From contig NZ_JACJPO010000067.1 in assembly GCF_014696105.1 (NCBI RefSeq), positions 1 to 64,000 of the forward strand: a stretch of 64,000 bases of DNA. Direction: 5' to 3'. This document shows positions 18,594 through 26,682 of this stretch, piece after piece. Each line of letters starts with the position of its first letter. The stretch's first letter is position 1. This DNA is from Microcoleus sp. FACHB-1515 (GTDB taxonomy: Bacteria; Cyanobacteriota; Cyanobacteriia; Elainellales; Elainellaceae). A model generated the notes under the pieces. It was not told the origin of the DNA. It saw only the letters and a program-made list of their open reading frames with translations, and made no database searches. Made by a program: the position numbers and the translations under genes.

Positions 18594-19331
18594 ATGTTAG
18601 ATTTTGAAATTTCTTTATTGTCTCGATTTTTTAGCTTTGCTAAGCAATTGCTATCTGCTCGCTGGCGCGGGTTGTTGCTGTTACTGCTAGGGGTTGGTTT
18701 GCCGCTGCTAGCCGTTGAGGAACTGGCGATCGCCATCTTCCAATCCGGCGGCTTTCTTTGGGATGAACCGTTACTACTGGCCGTTCATAGTGTTACGAAT
18801 GCGAGGCTCGATCGCTTTGCCAAAATCTTCACCAAGTTCGGCGTTTATTTAGGGGTTTTTCCGGCTTCGGTTGCCCTTTCACTGCTGCTTTTACAGTTGC
18901 GAAAATGGCGATCGCTGCTTTACTTCAATGCGGTCATGATTGGCAGCATGATTTTGAATCGAACGGCAAAAGCGTACTGGCATCGATCGCGCCCTAGCCT
19001 GTGGGAGTGGCCTGTGTCCGAAATTGACTTCAGCTTTCCCAGCGGTCACGCGATGTCGAGCATGTCGTTTGTCGCTGCGCTGCTAATTTTGACTTGGGGA
19101 TCGCGCTGGTTTGGCTTGACTTTGGCAGCGGGCAGCGTGTTTGTCGTCAGCATTGCTTGGACGCGCTTGTACTTGGGCGTTCACTTTCCCAGCGATATTC
19201 TTGCAGGCTGGCTCGTGTCGATCGCGTGGGCGATCGGGTTATGTGCGCTGATTCGTCCGCATCTGGTTGCGCCTGCCGCCTCGGAAACCGAGTTGACCAC
19301 TCAGGAAGAGGAGTCGATCGCTACTCAATAA
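18594..19331 (+). CDS. PAP2-family membrane phosphatase
   Basis: A 245-residue membrane protein that removes phosphate from lipid or prenyl phosphates on the outer face. All three motifs of the PAP2 signature are visible: KAYWHRSRP (K-x6-RP), SFPSGHAMS (PSGH) and TRLYLGVHFPSD (variant of S-R-x5-H-x3-D, with Thr in the first position). About six hydrophobic segments surround them. It is translationally close to the DUF4926 gene (4 bp), and its last 11 bp overlap the end of the convergent DUF202 gene. Substrate (phosphatidate, undecaprenyl diphosphate or other) cannot be told. Confidence 0.9.
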   Translation: MLDFEISLLSRFFSFAKQLLSARWRGLLLLLLGVGLPLLAVEELAIAIFQSGGFLWDEPLLLAVHSVTNARLDRFAKIFTKFGVYLGVFPASVALSLLLLQLRKWRSLLYFNAVMIGSMILNRTAKAYWHRSRPSLWEWPVSEIDFSFPSGHAMSSMSFVAALLILTWGSRWFGLTLAAGSVFVVSIAWTRLYLGVHFPSDILAGWLVSIAWAIGLCALIRPHLVAPAASETELTTQEEESIATQ

Positions 19332-19743
19332 TCACGGCGTTGAGCATTTCTAGCGGCACGGTGAAAACATAGTAAATCACGCCCAAACCGAGCAGGACGA
19401 TCGCCAAACTGGACACAATTACCCAGCGATCGGGCGGCTCATAGCTGTCTTCGTCAATGTCATTTCGTACTGCGAAATAGTGCTGCGTTGAAAGCAAAAC
19501 TGTTAGCAATCCAACGACGGCAAAGGCTAAGCCGAGTTTCCAACCAGCACCCGGAGCCTGTGGAGCCATTGGCGGACGAAGAATGCGGATTCGCACAATC
19601 AGGACACCGAAACCCATCAGGGCGATCGCGCTTCGCATCCAGGCCAAATAGGTGCGCTCATTCGCAAGATGGTCGCGGACTCGATCGGATGTGCGCTTGG
19701 GTTTTTCAGTTGTTTTTGTGGAAAATTTGAACCAGGACAGCAT
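19321..19743 (-). CDS. DUF202 (YidH-like) membrane protein
   Basis: A 140-residue protein with a basic N-terminal arm and three hydrophobic segments (near 39-51, 68-84 and 105-126). DRVRDHLANERTYLAWMRSAIALMGF is split here into DHLANERTYLAWMR and SAIALMGFGV, which together are the DUF202 signature. The family is widespread and its function is unknown. It ends inside the 3' end of the PAP2 gene on the other strand. Confidence 0.85.
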   Translation of the reverse strand: MLSWFKFSTKTTEKPKRTSDRVRDHLANERTYLAWMRSAIALMGFGVLIVRIRILRPPMAPQAPGAGWKLGLAFAVVGLLTVLLSTQHYFAVRNDIDEDSYEPPDRWVIVSSLAIVLLGLGVIYYVFTVPLEMLNAVIIE

Positions 19744-19829
19744 GAATAGATTAGTTGGAAATTGAAGCAGTAAAAATAACAGGAATCAGCGGAGAAAATA
19801 GTCTCTCCGCCGACATTTCAAGACCGCAA

Positions 19830-20462
19830 TTAATCAACAGGTGCGTTCGGCGTTTGCGCGGCGATATCGGCCTGCGTCAAACTCGGAATATCCCAGCTAA
19901 CATCACCTGCTTTGAATACTTTAGCAGGCGGAAGATTGAATTCCACTGCGCCCGTGTCAGGATTTGTGGTTGCAACAATTTGAGCGCCATCCAGAACTTT
20001 AAGCGCGATCGCTTCACCGAGTTCTTGAGGGGCGATCGAATTCACGCCTGCCACGTTCGTTCCCGCAGGCAAATAGAAGCCGTTGCAGTTCCAATCATCG
20101 TCCGTTTCTTCACTCACACCGAGATAGAACAAGGTGTTTGGCTGATCGGCGGTTGCTTTCTTCGGTTTGTTGGCGTAAACGGCGATCGTTTGTCCGGTTT
20201 GGTTGCGACACTGCGCCCAATCTTCTGAAGTTTCGAGAATGTATTTCTGAAGCTGCAATTGACCAATTTGCTGCTGAAGTTCTGCTTCAGTGTAATCGGT
20301 TTGATTGGGATCGGTGGCAGTTTTCAGCAAGCGGTTCAAGTTGTCTGTTAGTTCGGCGTAGGCTGGCGTTTTGGTGAGGTTTACGTCTGCCCAAGCGGGA
20401 CGGACGATCGCAAAGTTCACCAGCAAAACGAGGACAACAACAGCGAGTTTGAGGAATTTCAT
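19830..20462 (-). CDS. Exported conserved cyanobacterial protein, unknown
   Basis: About 210 residues from ATG 20462, chosen because GGAG lies just upstream and the protein then begins with a signal peptide (MKFLKLAVVVLVLLVNFAIV, cleavage probably after AWA). The mature part has an alpha-helical start (AYAELTDNLNRLL) and a W-x-C...N-C pair of cysteines (AQCRNQTG and DDWNCNGFY). It has a mixed C-terminus ending TPNAPVD. I recall homologues annotated only as hypothetical in cyanobacteria. It lies 19 bp downstream of the CadD-like pair on the same strand, so it may be coexpressed. Confidence 0.7.
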   Translation of the reverse strand: MKFLKLAVVVLVLLVNFAIVRPAWADVNLTKTPAYAELTDNLNRLLKTATDPNQTDYTEAELQQQIGQLQLQKYILETSEDWAQCRNQTGQTIAVYANKPKKATADQPNTLFYLGVSEETDDDWNCNGFYLPAGTNVAGVNSIAPQELGEAIALKVLDGAQIVATTNPDTGAVEFNLPPAKVFKAGDVSWDIPSLTQADIAAQTPNAPVD

Positions 20463-20481
20463 TGGAATTTCTCCGAGTGAA

Positions 20482-21111
20482 TTAGAGGGAGATCGATCGC
20501 GGCAGCAACAATTGATATGCGCCGCTTTCGTAGAGGATGTAGAGGCCGAGTGCAATCAGAACAAAGGGAACAACAATATGACCGTAGCGAGTCAAACTTT
20601 TGGCAATTAAAGGGTGGCGAGCAAGCTGAGCGGCGATCGAACACCAAACAATAATCATGATGGCAAAGACGCTCAAAATTACCGTCAGTTGAAAGGCGTT
20701 GCTGCTCGCAAAGAGAGGAAGATAAATGCCGACATTGTCTCCACCATTGGCGATCGTAACAGCAGCAACTTGAAGCGTTTGGGCAGGCAGCAGGCTCGAT
20801 GAATTTGCCGCATTAATTGAGACATCTTGTGTATCGGAATCTCGATCGAACCAGGCTTTGATTCCAATTGCGATCGGCAGAAATCCCAGCAGTCCAATCA
20901 CCGATTCAGGAAGTAGAAAACCGCCGAAAAATCCGGGTAGACTTGCAACAATCAAAACCACAAATCCTAAATACTGGCCGCTGATGATGTGCCGAGGACG
21001 AAAAATTGAATTGACCTGTGCGTAAAAGATCATCAGTACCACGATGTCATCAATGTTCGTTGCGGCAAATGCCGTTACTGCGGCGATCGCTGCCTCGATC
21101 AGTTCGCTCAT
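20482..21111 (-). CDS. CadD-family (cadmium resistance) transporter, copy 1
   Basis: A 209-residue membrane protein. ATNIDDIVVLMIFYAQ at the N-terminus and ANGGDNVGIYLPLFAS in the second half are the paired signature stretches of the CadD family, of the LysE-type fold, named for staphylococcal cadmium resistance. There are about six hydrophobic segments. It lies 22 bp downstream of a second CadD-like gene and was probably formed by tandem duplication. Actual substrate in cyanobacteria is unknown; a cation role is from the family name only. Confidence 0.85.
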   Translation of the reverse strand: MSELIEAAIAAVTAFAATNIDDIVVLMIFYAQVNSIFRPRHIISGQYLGFVVLIVASLPGFFGGFLLPESVIGLLGFLPIAIGIKAWFDRDSDTQDVSINAANSSSLLPAQTLQVAAVTIANGGDNVGIYLPLFASSNAFQLTVILSVFAIMIIVWCSIAAQLARHPLIAKSLTRYGHIVVPFVLIALGLYILYESGAYQLLLPRSISL

Positions 21112-21133
21112 GTCACCACCAAATTCACCTCCT

Positions 21134-21856
21134 TTAATCTTCGGATATTGAGGAAACTACTTCGATCGCGACGGTCGCATTTCGATAGGCCGAAATCAAA
21201 CAGCAACCGCTAATCACCAGCGACAAAACGGCTAGACCGCGATTTTCTAACGTGCCGCTGTCATTCAAAATTAAAATGCCTAGACCGATGAGGACGAAGG
21301 GAACAAGCTGATTACCGTAGCGGGTGAGCGTGTTAGCGATCGCGGGAACCTGCGTCAGTCGAAATGCCGTGTAGCACCAAACGCCAACCAGCAAGAAAAA
21401 CACGCCTAAAATCGCAATCAAACCTTCTAATGTGCAGTTAGCGAACAGCGGCACATAAATTCCAACATTGTCACCGCCATTCGCAAAAGTGACGGCGGCA
21501 ACGCTGTAGGTTTGCGGTGACAAAAAGCTGGTGAACCAAGGCTTTTCAGATTGCATTTCGAGGTCAGCATTTTCGTCATCGCTATCGGAATTGAGGAAGC
21601 GGTTAATACCGATCGCGATCGGCAGAATTCCAAGCATTCCGATCCAGGGTCGCGGCAGCAGAACGCTTCCGAAAAAGCTGGGTAAACTCGTCAGAACTAA
21701 AGCAGAAAAACCGAGATATTGTCCCACGACAATGTGTTTGTGCTTGAGGATATGATTCACCTGAGAAAAGAACAGTAAAAGAATCACAACATCGTCAAGA
21801 TTGGTCGCAGTAAAGGCAGTCAAACCAGTCGAAATTGCGGGTAGGAATTGAGTCAT
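21134..21856 (-). CDS. CadD-family transporter, copy 2
   Basis: A 240-residue paralogue of the next gene. It shares ATNLDDVVILLLFFSQ and FANGGDNVGIYVPLFAN, and LTRYGNQLVPFVLIGLGI against LTRYGHIVVPFVLIALGL in copy 1. It is about 30 residues longer, with an extra C-terminal hydrophobic stretch (RGLAVLSLVISGCCLIS). It begins 11 bp after the APC permease stop, so permease, both CadD copies and the exported protein read as one minus-strand operon. Confidence 0.85.
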   Translation of the reverse strand: MTQFLPAISTGLTAFTATNLDDVVILLLFFSQVNHILKHKHIVVGQYLGFSALVLTSLPSFFGSVLLPRPWIGMLGILPIAIGINRFLNSDSDDENADLEMQSEKPWFTSFLSPQTYSVAAVTFANGGDNVGIYVPLFANCTLEGLIAILGVFFLLVGVWCYTAFRLTQVPAIANTLTRYGNQLVPFVLIGLGILILNDSGTLENRGLAVLSLVISGCCLISAYRNATVAIEVVSSISED

Positions 21857-21867
21857 TTTTCGCTAGC

Positions 21868-23340
21868 TTAAAGGTCATCTTGACGAGAGACGGGGATTGC
21901 TTGCGGGGCGAATCGATCGTTCAAATCGCGCTGCATTTTACGAAGTATTTGAGGCGATCGCATCCGCTGAATCACAAAGAAGCCGCAGGCAATTATTAAG
22001 TACGCCAAGAACAAATAGGGGAACAGATTATAGGGTGCTTCAGGCGGCGGAAATAGTGTGCTGCCCGGAACACCAACGCTGCCCAAAACCGGAATCATCA
22101 TGAAGGCGATCGCTAATGCTGAAAAGATGAGATGGCGAATCTTGAGCTTGCCAATTTTGTGCAAATAGACGGGGGCGGCGATCGAAATCAAAATGTAGAC
22201 CGTCAAAAATCCGTAAGTACAAATCGCGCCCAAATAGCCCATGCTCTCGAACAATTTGATGTGACACATTGCGAGTCCAGCAGGAACCAAAAACATCAGC
22301 AGCGAACACACAGTTACAGCGATGTGCGGAGTTTTATTCGCACGATGCGCTTCACCTAAAGAAGAGGGAAACAGGCCGTGTCGTGCCATTGTAAAAAATA
22401 CGCGAGCGGCGGGATTAATGCTGCCTAAAACGCAGGTGAAAAAGCTTAGCAAGGCACTCAGCGCAATGAGATCGCCCAGCCATCCGAGGCCGACTTGTCG
22501 AGATAGAAAACCGAGCGGTTCTTCCGATGTCGTAATTGAAACGCCCGTGTTGCTAAAGCCTAATACTTCAATATAGGTCATTACTACGAAGAACAAACCT
22601 GCCAAAACTGCGCTGCCAATTACGGCCTTGGGAATATTTTTCAGCGGTTTCTTTGCTTCATCGCCTAACGTTGTTGCGCTTTCAAAGCCAGAGAAACCGA
22701 AGACAACGAGTACCAAACCCATTGCCATGCCGCCCGGAGTTGCGCCTTTCAAAGTTAATTGCGTCAGGTCGATCGCAAAGTTGTGATGTGCCCAAATAAT
22801 GCCGCCCAAAATGGCAATTAAAGCGATCGAAACGCCTTCCATCCACAGCATTGCGATCGCGGAAAGCTGAATGTCTTTGTAGGCGGCGTACCATGCAATT
22901 CCTGCACCGATCGCCAACATCGTAATGCTCGACGGATGAACGCCCAAATGTCCCAAAACTGCCGTACTAAAGTTAGCAAAGCCGCACAAAACCGACATTC
23001 CGGTAAATAAGTAGGCCAGCACCAAACTCCAACCGCAGACTACGCCCGCAGTCGCACCTAAACCTTTGGCGATGTAGGAATAGAGTGAACCGGGAGAAGC
23101 CGATCGACTGGCGAACTGATTGATATTCAGGCTGACAAAAACTAAACCAATCATGCCGATCACGAAGCTCAGCCAAGTTCCCGTTCCGGCGATCGCTACA
23201 ATCAAACCGAGATTAGAAGCGGGGATCGTGGTTGGCGCAATTACGGCGACCGACTGCGCCAACACCTCCCCAAACGAAAGACAGTCGGGCTTCAAACCGT
23301 GCTTGCTGGGGACGCTTTGAAGTCGAATTTCACTGGTCAT
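21868..23340 (-). CDS. APC-superfamily amino acid/amine permease
   Basis: About 490 residues from ATG 23340, chosen for the AGGGGA Shine-Dalgarno 10 bp upstream; an upstream in-frame start at 23427 adds 29 residues with no family look. It has twelve likely helices. LSFGEVLAQSVAVIAPTTIP, SPGSLYSYIAKGLG and FGFSGFESATTLGDEAKKP are APC-superfamily features, the last being the conserved F-x-G-F-E-x-A-x-x-x-x-E-A motif. It imports or exchanges an amino acid or amine at the plasma membrane, substrate unknown. It is divergent from the LysR regulator across a 247-bp spacer that holds the palindrome at 23520-23532, so it is the natural candidate target of that regulator. Confidence 0.88.
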   Translation of the reverse strand: MTSEIRLQSVPSKHGLKPDCLSFGEVLAQSVAVIAPTTIPASNLGLIVAIAGTGTWLSFVIGMIGLVFVSLNINQFASRSASPGSLYSYIAKGLGATAGVVCGWSLVLAYLFTGMSVLCGFANFSTAVLGHLGVHPSSITMLAIGAGIAWYAAYKDIQLSAIAMLWMEGVSIALIAILGGIIWAHHNFAIDLTQLTLKGATPGGMAMGLVLVVFGFSGFESATTLGDEAKKPLKNIPKAVIGSAVLAGLFFVVMTYIEVLGFSNTGVSITTSEEPLGFLSRQVGLGWLGDLIALSALLSFFTCVLGSINPAARVFFTMARHGLFPSSLGEAHRANKTPHIAVTVCSLLMFLVPAGLAMCHIKLFESMGYLGAICTYGFLTVYILISIAAPVYLHKIGKLKIRHLIFSALAIAFMMIPVLGSVGVPGSTLFPPPEAPYNLFPYLFLAYLIIACGFFVIQRMRSPQILRKMQRDLNDRFAPQAIPVSRQDDL

Positions 23341-23519
23341 GTGTGCAAATTCCCCTGTAAATGGTTTTCGAGTTCTGGGGGAAGAACTCAAACAGGTGTC
23401 GTTTGCAAAGGCCGTTGCGTTAAACACAAGATCACTTTAGGTCTGAAGACAGATGCGATCAAACATTCTTTTTTGTCGATTGCATCACTTGAAGTTATCC
23501 ATTCAAAGAATATCTGATA

Positions 23520-23532
23520 AACTACGGTAGTT
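23520..23532. promoter_or_regulatory. Palindrome AACTAC-G-GTAGTT, candidate regulator site
   Basis: A perfect 6+6 palindrome around a central G, 56 bp before the lysR start and 180 bp before the divergent permease start. The same core (ACTACGG) appears again in intergenic DNA at 27787-27798, 29012-29023 and 29103-29114. Confidence 0.55.
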
Positions 23533-23587
23533 CGATCGATTTAATGATGATAGTAAAATTGCGCCCAGAAAGCGATCGCCAACCCAT

Positions 23588-24526
23588 ATGACCTTAGAGC
23601 AGTTAAAAATTTTCTTAGCCGTCGTTGAACACATGCACTTCACCAGAGCAGCAGACGCGCTCTACATCACTCAACCCGCCGTTAGTGCCGCCATTCAAAG
23701 TTTGGAAGAAGAATTTGGTGTCAAACTCTTTCACCGCATCGGTAGAAGAATTGAAATCACAGATGCCGGAACTTTTCTGCAAGTTGAAGCACAAAACCTT
23801 CTCAAGCAAGTTGAACTGACAGAGCGAGGTTTGCGCGAACTAAATAATCTTCAGCGTGGCGAACTTCGCATCGGTTCCAGCTTGACGATCGGCAACTACT
23901 GGTTGCCTGATAAAATCAGCCAGTTCAAACAGCAATACCCCGGAATTCTAGTAAACTGCACCTTAGCAAACGCTGAGGAAATTTGCGAAGGAACCGCAAC
24001 TGGACTGTTTGACCTTGGATTAGTTACAGGAGATGTTAAACCATCCCTACAGCAACATCTGGAGCAGGAAGCAGTGGGAAGCGATCGCCTGCAAATTATC
24101 GTGGGTCGATCGCATCCTTGGTTCGGCAAAACTCAGATTTCTGTGCAAGATTTGACAACTACAGATTGGGTGATGCGCGAATCCGGTTCTGGTGTTCAGC
24201 GCATGTTTGAACAAGCGGTTCAGCAATGGGACATTAATATCAATGAGCTAAATGTTGTCCTGACGTTGAACAGCAGTGAAATGGTGAAAGCTGTTGTTGA
24301 AAGCGGCGTCGGTGCGGCAGCAATTCCTGAAGTGATGGTACAAAAAGAGCGGCAGTTAAGTACACTTTGGGCGGTTCATGTTGTTCGATCCAGCAAAAAG
24401 ACTGACAAAGTCCTCGAAATCATTCAACCTGTTTGGAAGCTGAAGCATCGCCGTCGATTTCAAACTCGCTTGGCGATCGCTTTTGAAGAAATGCTGCTTC
24501 CGCAAGCCGCTGCTTCTTACCGCTGA
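23588..24526 (+). CDS. LysR-family transcriptional regulator
   Basis: A 312-residue LysR-type regulator. The N-terminal winged helix is clear (MTLEQLKIFLAVVEHMHFTR, AADALYITQPAVSAAIQSLE, residues 1-60) and is followed by the linker helix. A two-lobed effector-binding domain runs from about 90 to 300 (LRIGSSLTIGNYWLPD, then ESGSGVQRMFEQ). The effector is unknown. It is divergent from the APC permease, the usual layout for a regulator and its target. Given the sulfur genes downstream, a sulfur-assimilation signal is one possibility. Its last 10 bp overlap the convergent prohibitin gene. Confidence 0.93.
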   Translation: MTLEQLKIFLAVVEHMHFTRAADALYITQPAVSAAIQSLEEEFGVKLFHRIGRRIEITDAGTFLQVEAQNLLKQVELTERGLRELNNLQRGELRIGSSLTIGNYWLPDKISQFKQQYPGILVNCTLANAEEICEGTATGLFDLGLVTGDVKPSLQQHLEQEAVGSDRLQIIVGRSHPWFGKTQISVQDLTTTDWVMRESGSGVQRMFEQAVQQWDININELNVVLTLNSSEMVKAVVESGVGAAAIPEVMVQKERQLSTLWAVHVVRSSKKTDKVLEIIQPVWKLKHRRRFQTRLAIAFEEMLLPQAAASYR

Positions 24527-25350
24527 CTGTATTTCATTAATTCCTGTAGTTCCAGCTCAAATAATTTGTTGTTTTCACCTCCCATAATCAAAGGTAGCTG
24601 ACCGTTCCACCGATCGATCGCTTGTCGCTGCAAAAGTTCGATCGTCAAATTCTCTTTAAGCAACTGTTGTGCCTCGGCTTCTCCTCGCGCCAGATTTACT
24701 TTTGCCTCAGCTTCATTCAGTGCTTTTTGAGCAATAAATCCGGCTCGTTTGGCTTCTTGTTCAGCAATTTGTTTGGCTTCAACTGCGCTTCTAAATCGCT
24801 CTGAGAAATGCACGTGAACCAGTGAAATATCATCCACAGCAATGTGATAAGTCGAGAGGCGATCGCTCAACGATTCATCCACATTCCGTTTTACTTCACC
24901 TCGCCGCGTAATAATTTCTTCTGCCGTGTATTGTGCCATTACTGCTTTTAACACTTCTTCAACGGCAGGATTAATAATTCGATCGACGATCGCCTCTTGA
25001 TTACCAACTTGTTGAAAAATTAAGTTCGTTTCTTCCGGTAAAATGTGCCAGTTTAACGCTACATCTGAATAGACATCCTGCAAATCTTTCGTGGATGCTT
25101 CTGCCGAAATTTCTTGATTTTGAACGCGGACGCTGAGCTTTTCAACTGTGTCTCGCAGCGGAATGACAAAGTGAAGTCCTTCACTCAAAATTCGGTCTTG
25201 AACTTGACCAAACTGCATCAAAACGCCGCGATCGCCCGCTTCCACAATCACAAAAAACTTGGTGCAAATCAGCAAGATCAGCAGTATGACAAGCACTCGA
25301 ACAACGACATAGCCATCTGTGCGGGATTTGCGGCTGGACTCGATCGCCAT
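24517..25350 (-). CDS. Prohibitin/SPFH-domain membrane protein
   Basis: A 277-residue prohibitin-type protein. One membrane anchor (about 16-35) is followed by the SPFH domain (VEAGDRGVLMQFGQVQDRIL, EGLHFVIPLRDTVEKL, VQNQEISAEASTKDLQ). A long coiled coil follows (about 195-250, EAKQIAEQEAKRAGFIAQK). Such proteins form ring-like membrane scaffolds; in cyanobacteria a prohibitin is known in thylakoid and plasma membranes, with no settled function. It is 25 bp downstream of the broken rrf2 gene on the same strand, so the two were probably one operon. Confidence 0.92.
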   Translation of the reverse strand: MAIESSRKSRTDGYVVVRVLVILLILLICTKFFVIVEAGDRGVLMQFGQVQDRILSEGLHFVIPLRDTVEKLSVRVQNQEISAEASTKDLQDVYSDVALNWHILPEETNLIFQQVGNQEAIVDRIINPAVEEVLKAVMAQYTAEEIITRRGEVKRNVDESLSDRLSTYHIAVDDISLVHVHFSERFRSAVEAKQIAEQEAKRAGFIAQKALNEAEAKVNLARGEAEAQQLLKENLTIELLQRQAIDRWNGQLPLIMGGENNKLFELELQELMKYSQR

Positions 25351-25375
25351 GCTTCATCCGATGAGGGTTCGATCG

Positions 25376-25747
25376 CTAAATATAATACATCGGATTGATA
25401 AGCTGATGAGCATCGCGTTTTTGACACAAATCCTGGAGCGTGTATTGCTGCAAAACGGTTGATGATGCAGTGTGTTCTTCTTTCCAGACATCTTGTAGAA
25501 CGCTTTTTTCCAAGCATCTGATTCGACTGATTGTCTTTTGAATTTGGCTCACCTTCGATCGCCTGAAAAATATCGACCAGCGTAATCTTCCAGGCTTCAC
25601 GCGCCAGCACATATCCGCCCTTTGCGCCGCGCAAGCTTTGCACAATGCCACCGCGCCGCAGGCTCATCAACACCTGCTCAAGATAACGTTCAGGAATGTC
25701 TTGTTTCGCTGCAATTTCACTGACTTTAAGCGGGTCTTCTTTAATGG
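25376..25747 (-). pseudogene. Rrf2-family regulator: 5'-truncated and frameshifted
   Basis: On the minus strand from 25747 the reading SIKEDPLKVSEIAAKQDIPE, then RYLEQVLMSLRRGGIVQSLR and GAKGGYVLAREAWKITLVDI, is the Rrf2 winged helix without its first 20 or so residues. Near 25548-25555 the frame shifts. The other frame continues KSVLQDVWKEEH, TVLQQYTLQDLCQKRD and ends NPMYYI, the normal C-terminus of cyanobacterial Rrf2 proteins. So both the start and the frame are lost. Rrf2 regulators include CymR, a cysteine/sulfur regulator, which fits the neighbouring sulfonate transporter debris. Upstream of 25747 the sequence switches to an antiparallel ssuC fragment, marking a deletion junction. Confidence 0.8.
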
Positions 25748-26065
25748 ATTGAAATGGGCGAAATTTATGGACTGCGATCGCACGAATTGTTCTGGCAAAT
25801 TATTTTACCAGGAGCGCTTCCGGGTATTCTTGTCGGCCTTCGCTATGCCCTCGGTTTGATGTGGCTAACGCTGATTGTGGCCGAAACGATCGCCGCCAAT
25901 TCAGGCATCGGCTACATGGCAATGAACGCTAGAGAATTTATGCAAACCGATGTTGTTGTGCTGAGCATTTTGCTTTACGCCTTACTCGGTAAATTGGCCG
26001 ATTCGATCGTGCGAATTCTAGAGCGCTGGTTACTTCCCTGGCATCCCAGCCAACATTTAGCTTAA
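25748..26065 (+). pseudogene. ssuC: Sulfonate/taurine ABC permease (SsuC) C-terminal fragment
   Basis: The plus strand reads IEMGEIYGL, then ILPGALPGILVGLRYALGL, WLTLIVAETIAANSGIGYMA and MNAREFMQTDVVVLSILLYA, ending at 26065. This is the last 105 or so residues of an SsuC/TauC inner-membrane permease, including the cytoplasmic EAA loop (the G-x-x-x-x-x-x-x-x-LP part). The first 150 or more residues are missing, and a stop codon (25742-25744) closes the frame just upstream. It abuts the truncated rrf2 gene. The intact gene would work with SsuA and SsuB to import alkanesulfonates as a sulfur source. Confidence 0.8.
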
Positions 26066-26075
26066 AGGAGATTTC

Positions 26076-26345
26076 ATGGTTACACTCAGTTCAAATCAAG
26101 CGCAGATCCAGCCGTAATACGGCACAGAAATTCGCCTGAAAAATCTCGGAAAATCGTTTGGTGATGTACAAGTTTTAAGCAACATCAACCTCGATATGCA
26201 TTCTGGTGAATTTGTCGCGATCGTCGGACGAAGCGGCTGCGGCAAAAGTACATTGCTACGTTTGATTGCTGGATTAGAAACACCAACGAGTGGCGAAATT
26301 GCCATCCTGGAGATGCGGAATTTGCAAGGGTTAAATCACAAATTC
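26076..26345 (+). pseudogene. ssuB: SsuB ATPase fragment with in-frame stop and missing 3' end
   Basis: It starts ATG 26076 with AAGGAG just upstream, 10 bp after the ssuC stop, as in an ssuC-ssuB operon. Codons 1-13 (MVTLSSNQAQIQP) are followed by TAA, and the same frame then continues [33 protein letters not shown], Walker [21 protein letters not shown] and LQGLNH. After about 26340 homology ends; the Q-loop, signature motif and Walker B are absent. It cannot make a working ATPase. It is cut off before the hairpin at 26386. Confidence 0.8.
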
Positions 26346-26385
26346 TCGATCGAATTCTCCAGAAGTCGTAGCAACATCAAGCTGA

Positions 26386-26425
26386 AAAAGAACCCCGGCA
26401 GAGTACTATCTACCGGGGTTCTTTT
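26386..26425. terminator. Strong bidirectional terminator after the ssu remnant
   Basis: AAAAGAACCCCGG (26386-26398) and CCGGGGTTCTTTT (26413-26425) pair perfectly over 13 bp with a 14-nt loop. It carries A-run and T-run ends, so it works on both strands. It may be the original end of the ssu operon. Confidence 0.85.
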
Positions 26426-26436
26426 CGTCAGTGAAA

Positions 26437-26613
26437 TTAAGAGCGATTCGTTGTTGTCGGCTCCTGCTGACTGCTTGAATCTTGCGTTTCAGTTGGAGCG
26501 CAACTAATCAACTGTCCAGCGTTCAAGTGTCGATTTAGGCTCGTGGAAATAGACCCGATCGAAGCAAAAGCACTAAGAGAGAAAAGGGCGATCGCAAATT
26601 TCAAACTCATCAT
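26437..26613 (-). CDS. Short exported peptide, unknown
   Basis: About 58 residues. The in-frame ATG at 26619 lies directly against AGAAGG, so the better starts are ATG 26613 or 26610, with proper spacing. [20 protein letters not shown] looks like a signal peptide; the rest is polar ([20 protein letters not shown]) with a single Cys. I know no family. It is framed by a terminator just downstream (26386-26425) and a 13-bp inverted repeat just upstream (26630-26666), so it looks like an independent small unit. It could still be a chance frame in degraded DNA. Confidence 0.4.
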   Translation of the reverse strand: MMSLKFAIALFSLSAFASIGSISTSLNRHLNAGQLISCAPTETQDSSSQQEPTTTNRS

Positions 26614-26629
26614 TTTCATCCTTCTAAAT

Positions 26630-26666
26630 TAATAGAGATGCAACAGTATTTGCTGCATCTCTATTA
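26630..26666. repeat. 13-bp inverted repeat between rhodanese and small ORF
   Basis: TAATAGAGATGCA (26630-26642) and TGCATCTCTATTA (26654-26666) are perfect inverted copies with an 11-nt loop. It lies just after the rhodanese stop on the minus strand. It could act as its terminator, although there is no long T-run. Confidence 0.55.
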
Positions 26667-26682
26667 TCTCTAGTAACAGTAG

